From the NCBI RefSeq assembly GCF_008329535.1, contig NZ_NPKR01000001.1:496001-560000 (forward strand): 64,000 bases of DNA. The letters are read 5' to 3'. Under the pieces are notes generated by a model, which was not told the origin of the DNA, did not search any database, and worked only from the letters and a program-made list of their open reading frames with translations. The DNA is from Mycolicibacterium sp. P1-18 (GTDB lineage Bacteria > Actinomycetota > Actinomycetes > Mycobacteriales > Mycobacteriaceae). The stretch's first letter is position 1. Each line of letters opens with the position of its first letter. Shown here piece after piece: positions 1-8,391 of the stretch. The position numbers were made by a program, and so were the translations under genes.

Positions 1-2432
1 GCCCGGTCGCCAACAGCGGCAACGGTGGGGCCGGCGGCCAAGGTGCGGCCGCCGACGCCAACGACGGCACGCCCGGCACCGGCGGCAACGGCGGCAATGC
101 CGGCCTGTACGGCAACGGCGGTACGGGCGGCACCGGCGGGACCGGTGCCACTGGCGCGGCCGGGATGCCGGTCACCCCCAATGGCACCACCGCGGCCAAT
201 GGCAGCAGTATCGGCAGCTTCAACGGGGCAGTCATAACGGGCAGCAACGCGACTGCGACCGGGGCGAACGCAGGGGACGGCGCCGCCGGGACCTACGGGC
301 AAAACGGTGGCAACGGCGGCAGCATCGCTTACTACAACGGGGCAGTCGTCAGCGACGGCGGCAACAACACGGCAACCGGCGGCAACGCCGGTAACGGCGG
401 CAGCGGCGGTAACGGAGGAGGCAACGGCGGCAACGGCGGCAACATTGGGCCCGCGGACGGGGCAATCGTCTCAGACGGCAGCAACAACACGGCGATCGGT
501 GGCAACGCTGGCAACGGCGGCACTGGCGGAGCCGGTTTGCCCGGAAGCAGCGGCGGCCCGGGCGGGGCGGGCGGCACCGGCGGCATGGCCGGACAGCTCG
601 GCGGCACCGGCGGCATTGGCGGCACCGGCGGCATTGGCGGCACCGGCGGGACGGGCGCCACCGGCGGCACCGGCGGCACGGGCGGCAGCATCGGTTTCAA
701 CAACGGGGTGGCTGGCGGTATCGGCGGCAATGCCGGCAATGGCGGCAACGGCGGGACCGGCGGGTCGGGTGGCAGCGGCGGCACCGGCGGTAGCGGTGGC
801 ACCGGCGGTTCCGGCGGGGACTTCGGCACAGCGGGCGTCCGCGGCCTCGACGGCACCGGCGGCCCGGGCGGCACCGGCGGCAGCGGCGGCACCCCCGGCG
901 CCGGCGGCACCATCGATTTCAACAACGGCGCCGTCGATGGCACACCGGGGCGCAACGGAGCCACCGGCAGCCCAGGAGCAGTCGGCGCCATCGGGCCCAT
1001 CGGGTCGACGGGCACGGTCGATCAACCGCCGGTCGCGGTCAACGACACCGCCACCGTCGCCGAGGACAGCGGCACCACCGTGATCACGGTGCTGGCCAAC
1101 GACACCGACGCCGACGGCGGACCAAAGGTCATCACCGCGGTCACCCAACCCACCCACGGCGCGGTCACCTACACGAGTACCACCGCCAGTTACACACCCA
1201 CGGCGAACTACAACGGCACCGACAGCTTCACCTACACCCTCAACGGCGGCTCCACCGCGACGACGACCGTCACGATCACCCCGGTCAACGACGCACCCGT
1301 CGCAGTCAACGACGCCGCCACCGTCGCCGAAGGCGCCACCGCGTCAATTGCGCTGACTGCCAACGACACCGACGTCGACGGCACCGTCAACCCGACCACG
1401 ATCGTCATCGTCAGGCAGCCCACCGCCGGAACCGTCGTGGTCAACACCAACGGCACCGTCACCTACGCCTCCAACGGTGCCGAAGTGACGTCGGACAGCT
1501 TCACCTACACCGTCAAGGACAACGCCGGCGCGGTGAGCAACGCCGCGCTCGTCACCATCACCATCACACCGGTCAACGACGCACCCGTCGCCGGCACCGA
1601 CGTCTACACCGTCGCAGGAAACGGCGTCCTGACCGTCACCGCACCGGGCCTGTTGGCCAACGACTCCGACGCCGAGGGGAGTGCGATCGGCATCGTTGCG
1701 GGAACCCAACCTCAACACGGCACCCTCACCCAACTGGTCAGCAACGGCGCCTTCACCTATCGCCCGGCCAGCGGCTACGCCGGGCCGGACTCGTTCACCT
1801 ACACGGTGTCCGACGGCACGGCGTCCACCGTCGGGACCGTCAGCATCACCGTGTCCGCCACCCTGAATCAGCCACCCGTCGGAGCTGCCGATTCGTACAC
1901 CGTCACGGAGGACGCAACTCTGACCGTGAACGCCCCCGGCGTCCTCGGCAATGACACCGACCCCGATGGGCAAGCGCTAACGGTAGGTGCGGGTACGGCC
2001 ACCGCGCACGGCACGTTCACGCTCAACTCCGACGGGTCCTTCGCCTACACCCCTGGGCCCAACTTCAACGGCACCGACTCGTTCACCTACCAAGCCACCG
2101 ACGGGGCTGCCACCACGGCTCCGGTCACCGTCACCATCACGGTGACCGCAGTGAACGACGCCCCGACAGCAGCCAACGACACCATCCCCATCGCCAAGGA
2201 CAGCTTCGTCGCGTTCTCCTTGGCCAACAGATCCACCGACGTCGACGGCGACACGCTGACCGGCACCCTGATCGACACCACGCAGCACGGCACGCTGTTC
2301 TTCGACGGCACGCAACTCGCGTTCAGCTACAAGCCCGTCACCGGCTTCGTCGGTCAGGACTTCTTCACCTACAAGGTCAACGACGGGACCGTCGACAGTG
2401 CGGTCGCGACGGTAACGCTGGTCGTCACTTAG
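1..2432 (+). CDS. Surface/secreted protein: PGRS-like glycine-rich region plus five Ig-like repeats (5' partial)
   Basis: The frame is already open at base 3 and runs to TAG at 2430-2432, so the N-terminus lies outside the window. The first ~950 bases encode Gly-Asn-Gly-Gly / Gly-Thr-Gly-Gly repeats like PE_PGRS proteins, with a recurring aromatic-NNG-AV spacer. Bases 957-1019 encode seven uninterrupted Gly-X-Y triplets, a short collagen-like linker. From about 1025 come five tandem domains of 88-97 residues, each opening (P/A)PVA-x-ND and closing with a DSFTY-like core (near 1025, 1290, 1580, 1870, 2160). This is the cadherin/VCBS-type Ig-like fold common in bacterial adhesins. Inferred role: exported surface or matrix protein. 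No PE domain is visible, so membership of the PE_PGRS family cannot be shown from this fragment. The convergent lysG-like gene ends 22 bases downstream. Confidence 0.8.
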   Translation, partial: PVANSGNGGAGGQGAAADANDGTPGTGGNGGNAGLYGNGGTGGTGGTGATGAAGMPVTPNGTTAANGSSIGSFNGAVITGSNATATGANAGDGAAGTYGQNGGNGGSIAYYNGAVVSDGGNNTATGGNAGNGGSGGNGGGNGGNGGNIGPADGAIVSDGSNNTAIGGNAGNGGTGGAGLPGSSGGPGGAGGTGGMAGQLGGTGGIGGTGGIGGTGGTGATGGTGGTGGSIGFNNGVAGGIGGNAGNGGNGGTGGSGGSGGTGGSGGTGGSGGDFGTAGVRGLDGTGGPGGTGGSGGTPGAGGTIDFNNGAVDGTPGRNGATGSPGAVGAIGPIGSTGTVDQPPVAVNDTATVAEDSGTTVITVLANDTDADGGPKVITAVTQPTHGAVTYTSTTASYTPTANYNGTDSFTYTLNGGSTATTTVTITPVNDAPVAVNDAATVAEGATASIALTANDTDVDGTVNPTTIVIVRQPTAGTVVVNTNGTVTYASNGAEVTSDSFTYTVKDNAGAVSNAALVTITITPVNDAPVAGTDVYTVAGNGVLTVTAPGLLANDSDAEGSAIGIVAGTQPQHGTLTQLVSNGAFTYRPASGYAGPDSFTYTVSDGTASTVGTVSITVSATLNQPPVGAADSYTVTEDATLTVNAPGVLGNDTDPDGQALTVGAGTATAHGTFTLNSDGSFAYTPGPNFNGTDSFTYQATDGAATTAPVTVTITVTAVNDAPTAANDTIPIAKDSFVAFSLANRSTDVDGDTLTGTLIDTTQHGTLFFDGTQLAFSYKPVTGFVGQDFFTYKVNDGTVDSAVATVTLVVT

Positions 2433-2454
2433 ACGCGCCGGCGCCCCGCCGCCG

Positions 2455-3324
2455 CTACCTCAACGATGCCGCGGCTCTTCGCACCGCGGCGGTGACCGCG
2501 TCGACGACCGGGCTGTCGAGCTTCCAGCACTGCCAGAACAGGGGGACGTCGAGGAACGCGTCGGCGATCCGGACGAACGTGCCGTCGGCCAACGCCTTCG
2601 CCGCGGCGCGCTCCGGGTACATCGCCCATCCCAGGCCGGCCGTGGTCGCCGCCGCGAAGCCGTCGGTGGTGGGCACGTAGTGCACCGGACGCGCGACCGT
2701 GCGGTGAAACAGTTTGCGTAGCAACATGTCCTGCAGTGCATCGTCGTGATTCCACGCCAGCGACGGTGCCGACGCCATCGTCGCCGCGATGACACCGCCG
2801 CGCAGATGCCGATCGACGTAGCCGGGACTCGCCACCGGGAGATACCGCATCACCCCGAGCGCCTCGGTACGGCACCCGGACACCGCGGTGCGCTCGGTGG
2901 TGACCGCACCCATCACCGCCCCTTCTCGCAACAACCGGGCAGACCGGTCCTGGTCCTCGATCCGAACGTCGAACAGCACCCGCGGCAGCACGCCGAGCAC
3001 GTCGGTGAACCACGTCGACATCGAGTCGGCGTTGACCGCCAGCGCCACGCGCGTGAGCCGGTCGGGCGCACCGGTCATCTCCGTGAGCGCCTCGGACTCC
3101 AGCATCGCCGTCTGGGCCGCCAGCCGCAGTAGCGGTACGCCCGCCGCCGTTGCCGTGCAGGGCTTTTCACGGACCACCAAGACCTGACCGACCGCGTGCT
3201 CCAACGCCTTGATGCGCTGACTGACGGCCGAGGGCGTCACGTGCAGCCGTGACGCCGCGGCGTCGAAGGAACCCAGTTCGACCACGGCCGCGAAGGCCGC
3301 CAGCTGTTGGGCGTCCAGACTCAC
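2455..3324 (-). CDS. lysG: LysR-family regulator, LysG/ArgP type
   Basis: A 289-residue protein with an N-terminal LysR winged helix-turn-helix (about residues 5-62; the recognition helix contains VTPSAVSQRI) followed by a substrate-binding domain, the usual length for ArgP/LysG/IciA. It is divergent from a LysE-type exporter with 70 bases between them, the classical lysG-lysE arrangement (Rv1985c-Rv1986 in M. tuberculosis). In the known system the regulator senses lysine/arginine and activates lysE. The start is GTG at 3324. A perfect ATTAG-N5-CTAAT inverted repeat sits immediately upstream of it, so autoregulation is likely (inference). Confidence 0.85.
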   Translation of the reverse strand: MSLDAQQLAAFAAVVELGSFDAAASRLHVTPSAVSQRIKALEHAVGQVLVVREKPCTATAAGVPLLRLAAQTAMLESEALTEMTGAPDRLTRVALAVNADSMSTWFTDVLGVLPRVLFDVRIEDQDRSARLLREGAVMGAVTTERTAVSGCRTEALGVMRYLPVASPGYVDRHLRGGVIAATMASAPSLAWNHDDALQDMLLRKLFHRTVARPVHYVPTTDGFAAATTAGLGWAMYPERAAAKALADGTFVRIADAFLDVPLFWQCWKLDSPVVDAVTAAVRRAAASLR

Positions 3325-3339
3325 ATTAGCGATTCTAAT
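3325..3339. promoter_or_regulatory. Candidate LysG operator (ATTAG-N5-CTAAT)
   Basis: A perfect 5-bp inverted repeat with a 5-bp spacer begins one base upstream of the lysG GTG start, inside the divergent lysG/lysE spacer. It fits the T-N11-A character of LysR-type operators. A further GATTAG half-like sequence lies near 3353. Function is inferred from position. Confidence 0.5.
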
Positions 3340-3394
3340 GGTTCGACAGAATGATTAGCTGTACCGCTGGTCGCCCCGCTCGTAGCGTCGGGGC

Positions 3395-4000
3395 ATGCAC
3401 TCACCACTGGTCGTCGGCTTCCTGGCGTCGTCCGCTCTGATCGCAGCCATCGGCGCCCAGAACGCCTTCGTGCTGCGCCAAGGCATCCGGCGCGAGCACG
3501 TCCTGCCGGTGGTCGCCCTGTGCACGCTGTCCGACGCCGTGCTGATCGCCGCCGGAATCGCGGGCGTCGGGGCACTGATCGCCGCGCACCCGGTGGCGCT
3601 GAGCGTCGTCACCATCGGCGGCGCCGCCTTCCTCGTCGGGTACGGCCTGCTGGCCGCCAAGCGCGCGTGGAAGCCGTCGGCCTCGACCCTGACGCCGTCG
3701 ACCGCGGCACCCGCCCGGCTGGCCGGGGTGCTGCTGACGTGCGCCGCGCTGACGTTTCTGAATCCGCACGTCTATCTCGACACCGTCGTGCTGCTCGGTG
3801 CCCTGGCCAACGAGCAACGGGACGGCCGCTGGCTGTTCGGCGTCGGCGCGGTGACCGCCAGCGCCGTCTGGTTCGTCTCGCTCGGCTTCGGCGCGCGGCG
3901 ACTGTCCGGGCTGTTCGCCAAGCCGGTCACCTGGCGGGTTCTCGACGGCGTCATCGCCGCCACCATGATCGGACTCGGCGTGATGCTCGCGACCCGCTAG
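3395..4000 (+). CDS. lysE: LysE-family amino-acid exporter
   Basis: A 201-residue integral membrane protein with about six hydrophobic segments. It contains the LysE/RhtB signature near the N-terminus ([11 protein letters not shown], about residues 20-30) and [10 protein letters not shown] in the middle, which matches ArgO/LysE (Rv1986-like). It would export basic amino acids (lysine/arginine) across the cytoplasmic membrane. It is divergent from its probable activator lysG. The stop codon overlaps the stop of the convergent small secreted-protein gene (TAG 3998-4000 against TAG 3999-3997 on the other strand). Confidence 0.88.
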   Translation: MHSPLVVGFLASSALIAAIGAQNAFVLRQGIRREHVLPVVALCTLSDAVLIAAGIAGVGALIAAHPVALSVVTIGGAAFLVGYGLLAAKRAWKPSASTLTPSTAAPARLAGVLLTCAALTFLNPHVYLDTVVLLGALANEQRDGRWLFGVGAVTASAVWFVSLGFGARRLSGLFAKPVTWRVLDGVIAATMIGLGVMLATR

Positions 4001-4245
4001 GGCCCGACCACGACCCCGAAGAGATTGCCGGGGAAGCAGACGGCCCCGTTGCACCACGTGCCGTAGGAACCCAGCCCGGGTTGCACCGGAGGCGGGGCGT
4101 CGGTTCCGCGGATGTCACCCTGGGCGCACACGACCGTGCCGCTGGAGTCGTTGCAGCCCGCGGCGGCCGTCGGTGCTGCGACGAGGCCGGCCGCGGCGAT
4201 GCCGAACGTCACGACGGTGACGGCCCAGTACGGACGTTTGCGCAT
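3997..4245 (-). CDS. Small secreted cysteine-containing protein
   Basis: The likely start is ATG at 4245 with GGGAG about 6 bases upstream; longer in-frame starts exist but would bury the signal peptide. The 82-residue product begins MRKR, has a hydrophobic stretch and an APTAAA-type signal peptidase site near residue 29. The mature part is about 53 residues with four cysteines, one pair close to the N-terminus ([10 protein letters not shown]) and one in the C-terminal third. Two disulfides are plausible. Similar short exported proteins are common in mycobacteria and mostly uncharacterised; I do not recognise a specific family. The end is convergent with lysE, overlapping by two bases. Confidence 0.7.
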   Translation of the reverse strand: MRKRPYWAVTVVTFGIAAAGLVAAPTAAAGCNDSSGTVVCAQGDIRGTDAPPPVQPGLGSYGTWCNGAVCFPGNLFGVVVGP

Positions 4246-4300
4246 GATGACTCCCAAGGTGTTCCCCAAGCATGCTCCCGCACGAGCCATCATGGTGTCC

Positions 4301-5098
4301 ATGAGCCCAAACAAGTCCGTCTTCATCACCGGTGCCGCAGCCGGCATCGGCCGCGCCACCGCACTCTCGCTGGCGAAGAAGGGATACGTCATCGGGGCCT
4401 ACGACATCGACGAGGTGGGCCTGAAGACCCTCGCCGACGAGATCGAGGATCTCGGCGCCACGGCGTTCACCGGACATCTCGACGTGACCGACGCCGAGGA
4501 GATGGCGCAGCGGGTCGGCGAATTCGCCGCCGCCGCAGGCAACCGGCTCGACGTCATGATCAACAACGCGGGCATCCTGATCGCCGGTCGCTTCGAGGAG
4601 ATCCCGGTCGCGAGGCATCACAAGGAGATCGACATCAACACCAAGGGCGTGGTGAACGGTCTGCACGCGGCCTTCCCCTACCTGCGGACCACGCCGGGGG
4701 CGGTGGTGGTGAACATGGCGTCGGCGTCGGCAATCTACGGGCAGGCCGAACTGGCGAACTACAGCGCCACCAAGTTCTTCGTCCGCGCGGTCACCGAGGC
4801 CCTGGACCTGGAGTGGAAGCGCTACGGCATCCGGGTGATCGCGATGTGGCCGCTCTACGTGCAGACGGCGATGACCACCGACGTCCGCACCGGGACCACC
4901 GACTCGTTGGGCATTCGCCTCACCGCGCAGGACATCGCCGACGACATCGTGGCGGCCGTCGACCCCTCCTGGCCGCGCCGGCTGATCCACCAGGTGCACT
5001 TCCCGGTCGGCTCGCAGGCCAAGACCCTGGCCGTGGGGGCCCGGTTCTCACCGGCCTGGCTCACCCGGCTGGTCAACAAGCGCCTGGCCCACAGCTGA
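4301..5098 (+). CDS. SDR-family NAD(P)-dependent oxidoreductase
   Basis: Starting at ATG 4301 the product is 265 residues, the normal short-chain dehydrogenase length; ATG 4292 is an alternative, and longer upstream extension is unlikely. It shows the Rossmann motif FITGAAAGIGRA (about residues 7-18), NNAGI in the middle, and a catalytic Ser with YSATK (Tyr-x3-Lys). This is a classical SDR. The substrate cannot be read from sequence. It precedes a thioesterase in the same direction, but that gene appears to have its own promoter. Confidence 0.85.
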   Translation: MSPNKSVFITGAAAGIGRATALSLAKKGYVIGAYDIDEVGLKTLADEIEDLGATAFTGHLDVTDAEEMAQRVGEFAAAAGNRLDVMINNAGILIAGRFEEIPVARHHKEIDINTKGVVNGLHAAFPYLRTTPGAVVVNMASASAIYGQAELANYSATKFFVRAVTEALDLEWKRYGIRVIAMWPLYVQTAMTTDVRTGTTDSLGIRLTAQDIADDIVAAVDPSWPRRLIHQVHFPVGSQAKTLAVGARFSPAWLTRLVNKRLAHS

Positions 5099-5106
5099 CG
5101 TCGACC

Positions 5107-5141
5107 GTCGAATTGACACCTGTCAAGTCGACTTCTAGTTT
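5107..5141 (+). promoter_or_regulatory. Promoter with overlapping 26-bp near-perfect palindrome, upstream of the thioesterase
   Basis: Arms at 5107-5118 and 5121-5132 (core TTGACA-CC-TGTCAA) match 11 of 12 positions. The left arm contains a perfect -35 hexamer TTGACA (5113-5118). Seventeen bases later comes TAGTTT (5136-5141), a good -10. Expected transcription start is about 5147-5148, at the ATG of the next gene, with no Shine-Dalgarno sequence: a leaderless arrangement. An operator over the -35 suggests repression by a dimeric, perhaps TetR-type, regulator (inference). Confidence 0.6.
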
Positions 5142-5147
5142 GACGGC

Positions 5148-5627
5148 ATGGCCCAGACGGACACCGACACGCCCCTGATCGGTCTCTCTACCAGGCCCCA
5201 CCCCGCCCGCCTCGTCGCGGCCACCTACCCGGTGCACGGGTCGGTGGAGGCGCGCTACGGCGACATGGACGCCAACGGGCACCTCAACAACCTGGCCCTG
5301 GAATCGCTGCACGAGAACGCCCGGGCGCTGCTGAACGCCCGCGTCCTGCCCGGCGTCTACGACGGCGCGGCACGGCATATCCGCCTCGTCTCGGCAACCA
5401 ACGTCGTGCACTTCCTCAAGGAGGCGTACTGGCCCAACACCATTCGCACCGGGATCGGCGTCGGCAGACTGGGCCGCACGTCGTTCGTCGCCTCGACGGC
5501 CCTGTTCATCGGCGGTGACTGCATCAGCCTGTGCGACACGGTGCTGGTGACCCTCGACGAGAACGGCCCCACCCCGATCCCGGAATCCGCTCGCGCGCAG
5601 TTGGAGACGCTCAGCCTCTCGGGATAG
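5148..5627 (+). CDS. Hotdog-fold acyl-CoA thioesterase-like protein (4HBT)
   Basis: A 159-residue protein. The segment EARYGDMDANGHLNN (about residues 34-48) is the 4-hydroxybenzoyl-CoA thioesterase/FadM-type motif, with an Asp in the active-site loop, followed by a hotdog-like beta-rich region. Length and motif fit a single-domain acyl-CoA thioesterase; substrate chain length is unknown. The ATG follows the promoter at 5107-5141 so closely that the mRNA is probably leaderless. The stop at 5625-5627 abuts the stop of the convergent small membrane-protein gene. Confidence 0.75.
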   Translation: MAQTDTDTPLIGLSTRPHPARLVAATYPVHGSVEARYGDMDANGHLNNLALESLHENARALLNARVLPGVYDGAARHIRLVSATNVVHFLKEAYWPNTIRTGIGVGRLGRTSFVASTALFIGGDCISLCDTVLVTLDENGPTPIPESARAQLETLSLSG

Positions 5628-5858
5628 TCAGCTCTTCTTGCTGGGAATCACGATCACGACGATGAGCGTGAGGATGCTGAAGAAGAGTCCGAGGATTCCC
5701 CAGCCAATCGCGCTGCGCCCCTTGGTGCCGGCGATCACGGCGCAGATGATGGCGGCGATGATGCTGCCGATGGCGACGAAGATGCCCTTGATGCCGCGCA
5801 GGATGAACCCCGCCGCCTCGACGTTGTCCGAAGCAAGTAGTACGACGTTGTTCAACAT
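5628..5858 (-). CDS. Small membrane protein, two to three hydrophobic segments
   Basis: ATG at 5858 has a strong GGAGG eight bases upstream, giving 76 residues; an in-frame extension to 6071 lacks support. The sequence is a short N-terminal helix then hydrophobic segments around residues 18-42 and 50-72, ending in PSKKS. No catalytic motif is visible. A membrane-embedded peptide of unknown role. It is convergent with the thioesterase gene. Confidence 0.65.
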   Translation of the reverse strand: MLNNVVLLASDNVEAAGFILRGIKGIFVAIGSIIAAIICAVIAGTKGRSAIGWGILGLFFSILTLIVVIVIPSKKS

Positions 5859-6073
5859 GCCTGTGCCTCCGCGATGAGCCTCGATCCGGCGAGGAACGCC
5901 GGCCCCCTCGCATACCCGCGTCCCCACACCCGAACCCCATGCCGCCGGATCGCCAGCAAGCTCACAGCCACGCGTCACGAATTCGCGAGGACGTCGACCG
6001 TCGTTCGCCACGGCGTCGCCCGCGCCCTGTGGACTGACGAGCGTCCGATGACCACGCGCGGAAGGACCCACCC

Positions 6074-6649
6074 ATGTCAGAGCTCACCGTACCGAGGCCG
6101 CCCCGGACGATCGCGATCCGCCACGTGCTGGAGCGCCAGCTCGACGCCGGCCATGACCTGGGCGCCCACCTGGTGGGCGCCACGACCGACCTGTCGGTGT
6201 CACTGGCGCACGCGCCGTCGGCCGTCGTCGACGAGATTCGCAGTGGCGCAACACTGCCCACCGCGCTCGGCCAGTCCGGCGCCGAACTGCGCGGCGCCGT
6301 CCTCGGCACCGGCAACCGGATGCGCGCCGCCATCGGCGAGTACGTCGGAACCCAGGCCACCCTGCCCAACGCCGTCGTCGTCGGCGCGGCGGACGTCGCC
6401 GAAGCCGTCCTGCGTGCGCAGGGCGCCGTCACCGCCACGGCCGTCGACTCCGTGTTCGCCGTCGCCAGGACCGCGGCCCGCGGGGGCGACGTGGCCGGCG
6501 AGTTGAACCGCGGACGACGCGAGATCGCCGCGCGCACCGACCTCGCACGGACCGACGTCACCGGAGCCTGGGAACGTGCCGCCGAGGAGGTCCGCGGTGC
6601 GGTCACCGACGACGACGACTACCTCGAGCCGCTGTCCGCCGACGACTGA
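6074..6649 (+). CDS. Alanine-rich hypothetical protein
   Basis: 191 residues, ATG with GGAAGGA upstream. The protein is Ala/Val-rich, without a signal peptide or membrane segment. It is predicted to be largely helical, with an acidic tail (DDDDYLEPLSADD). The helical, Ala-rich style is loosely reminiscent of mycobacterial cell-surface or nucleoid-associated helical proteins, but I do not recognise a family. It stands alone between a divergent small membrane protein and fecB2. Confidence 0.55.
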   Translation: MSELTVPRPPRTIAIRHVLERQLDAGHDLGAHLVGATTDLSVSLAHAPSAVVDEIRSGATLPTALGQSGAELRGAVLGTGNRMRAAIGEYVGTQATLPNAVVVGAADVAEAVLRAQGAVTATAVDSVFAVARTAARGGDVAGELNRGRREIAARTDLARTDVTGAWERAAEEVRGAVTDDDDYLEPLSADD

Positions 6650-6680
6650 GCCGGTGTGTTCGGCCGACCCGTCGCCGAAT

Positions 6681-6697
6681 GGCGAGTTACGCTCGCC
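6681..6697. repeat. Short hairpin GGCGAG-N5-CTCGCC upstream of fecB2
   Basis: A perfect 6-bp inverted repeat with a 5-base loop ends two bases before the preferred GTG start of the iron-binding protein gene. If transcribed it could affect initiation. It is not an IdeR box (no TTAGGTTAG-type sequence). Confidence 0.3.
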
Positions 6698-6699
6698 GC

Positions 6700-7680
6700 G
6701 TGTCACCATCCTGGTCCCGACGGAGTTTCCTGGCCATGTCCGCGGGCCTCGCCCTCACCGCCGTGGCCTGCGGCTCCGACAAACCCGGCACGGTAGCCGG
6801 CGACGGGTCGGTCACCGTCACCCACGCCTTCGGCGAGACCAAGATCCCGTCCGCGCCCAAGCGCGTCGTCAGCGCCGGGCTGACCGAGCAGGACGACCTT
6901 CTCGCGCTCGGGGTCGTACCGATCGCCGTCACCGACTGGTTCGGCGGTGAACCATTCGGCACGTGGCCGTGGGCGCTGCCCAAGCTCGGCGCCGCGCAAC
7001 CCGTCGTGCTCAATCTCGCCGGCGGCATCCAGGTCGACCAGATCGCGGCCCTCAAACCAGATCTCATCGTCGCCACCAACGCGGGCCTCGACCAGGACAC
7101 CTACGCCAAGCTGTCGGCGATCGCTCCGACCGTCGCGCAATCCGGGCAGAACGCCTTCTTCGAGCCCTGGCGCGACCAGGCGAACACCATCGGCCAAGCG
7201 GTCTTCAAGTTCGACGAGATGACCAAGCTCGTCGCCGACGTCGACGCGAAGTTCGCCGACCTCGCCAAGAACAACACCGCCTTCAACGGCAAGAAGGCCG
7301 TGCTGGTGAACGCCACCACCTTCGACGGCGACTACGACGTCACCCCGGCCGGGTGGCGCACCGAGTTCCTGACCCAACTGGGCTTCGCCGTCCCGGACGA
7401 GGTCAAGGGCTACGTCAAGGACGACCAGGCGCGGGTCCCGCGCGACAAACTGGCCTCGGTGCTCGACGCCGCCGACGTCGTGATCTGGACCACTCAGGGC
7501 GACGAGGAACAGGCGGCGCTCGTCGCCGATCCCACCTTCGCGACGCTGAAGGCGACCCGCACCAACCGCAACGTCTTCACCGGCAAGGAACTCGCCGGTG
7601 CGCTGGCGTTCTCGTCGGTGCTGTCCTACCCCGTGGTGGCCGATCGGTTACCGCCGATGCTCTCGAAGGTGCTCACCTGA
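6700..7680 (+). CDS. fecB2: Iron-siderophore ABC transporter substrate-binding protein (FecB2-like)
   Basis: GTG at 6700 gives 326 residues; ATG 6679 would add seven residues ahead of the export signal. The N-terminus carries a twin-arginine motif SRRSFL, a hydrophobic core and a weak lipobox ending AVAC, so a Tat-exported lipoprotein is likely. The remainder is a class III periplasmic-binding fold as in FhuD/FecB (KIPSAPKRVVS near residue 49; a DVVIW segment late). It should bind ferric siderophore or related iron ligands outside the membrane. No permease or ATPase genes are adjacent. Synteny with Rv0265c (next to Rv0264c/Rv0263c) supports the name. Confidence 0.82.
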   Translation: MSPSWSRRSFLAMSAGLALTAVACGSDKPGTVAGDGSVTVTHAFGETKIPSAPKRVVSAGLTEQDDLLALGVVPIAVTDWFGGEPFGTWPWALPKLGAAQPVVLNLAGGIQVDQIAALKPDLIVATNAGLDQDTYAKLSAIAPTVAQSGQNAFFEPWRDQANTIGQAVFKFDEMTKLVADVDAKFADLAKNNTAFNGKKAVLVNATTFDGDYDVTPAGWRTEFLTQLGFAVPDEVKGYVKDDQARVPRDKLASVLDAADVVIWTTQGDEEQAALVADPTFATLKATRTNRNVFTGKELAGALAFSSVLSYPVVADRLPPMLSKVLT

Positions 7681-7692
7681 CAAGATGACCGG

Positions 7693-8379
7693 GTGACAAC
7701 GCCCGAAACCACCGACCAGCGCCCAGGATTCGCACAGGTTGGGTCCGCCTACTATCCGGTCCTCGTCGCCGTGTTCACGGCCCTGGTCATCATCTCCAAC
7801 GTGACGGCCACCAAGGGCGTCGCGTTCGGCCCGATCCTGACCGACGGTGGCTTCATCGTCTTCCCGCTGACCTACGTGATCGGCGACGTGCTGAGTGAGG
7901 TCTACGGATTCAAGGCGGCCCGGCGGGCAATCATCCTCGGCTTCTCGATGAACGTGCTGGCCGCACTGGCGTTCTGGGTCACCATCTACCTGCCCGCCGC
8001 CGACTTCTACGAGAACCAGGCCGCGCTCGAGAACGTGGTGCACGCCTACACCCAGCTGATCGTCGCCGGGCTGGCCGGATTCCTCGTCGGCCAGACCATC
8101 AACGCCTGGGTCGTCGTGGCGATCAAGGAACGCACCAAGGAGAAGCACCTGTGGGCGCGCCTGGTCGGGTCGACGTTCGCCGGCCAGCTCGGTGACACGC
8201 TGGTGTTCTGCAGCATCGCCGCAGGCGCCATCGGCATCACCACGTTCAAGGACTTCGCCGTCTACACCGCGCTGGGGTGGATCTACAAGACCGCCGTCGA
8301 GGTGGTGCTGCTGCCCATCACCTACCGGGTGATCGCGGTGATCAAGCGCCGGGAACCGACGTACCAGCCGGCCGTCTAA
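7693..8379 (+). CDS. Queuosine-precursor transporter, VUT/YhhQ family
   Basis: 228 residues from GTG 7693, with about six membrane segments. Diagnostic stretches are [13 protein letters not shown] near residue 32 and [16 protein letters not shown] near residue 57, both typical of YhhQ/VUT proteins. The family imports preQ0/preQ1-type 7-deazaguanines for tRNA modification. It starts 12 bases after fecB2 and ends 12 bases before pxpB, so it may be co-transcribed with them. M. tuberculosis lacks it at this position in my recollection. No tgt or queuosine-pathway gene is in the window, so the substrate is inferred from family only. Confidence 0.82.
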   Translation: MTTPETTDQRPGFAQVGSAYYPVLVAVFTALVIISNVTATKGVAFGPILTDGGFIVFPLTYVIGDVLSEVYGFKAARRAIILGFSMNVLAALAFWVTIYLPAADFYENQAALENVVHAYTQLIVAGLAGFLVGQTINAWVVVAIKERTKEKHLWARLVGSTFAGQLGDTLVFCSIAAGAIGITTFKDFAVYTALGWIYKTAVEVVLLPITYRVIAVIKRREPTYQPAV

Positions 8380-8391
8380 CTTGGGGTACCG

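Noticed and set aside
300..950. Tandem short repeats as a possible CRISPR array
   Set aside because: The repeats are in-frame Gly-rich codons of variable length, not identical direct repeats with unique spacers.
6681..6697. IdeR box upstream of fecB2
   Set aside because: The repeat is GC-rich and lacks the TTAGGTTAGGCTAACCTAA-like consensus.
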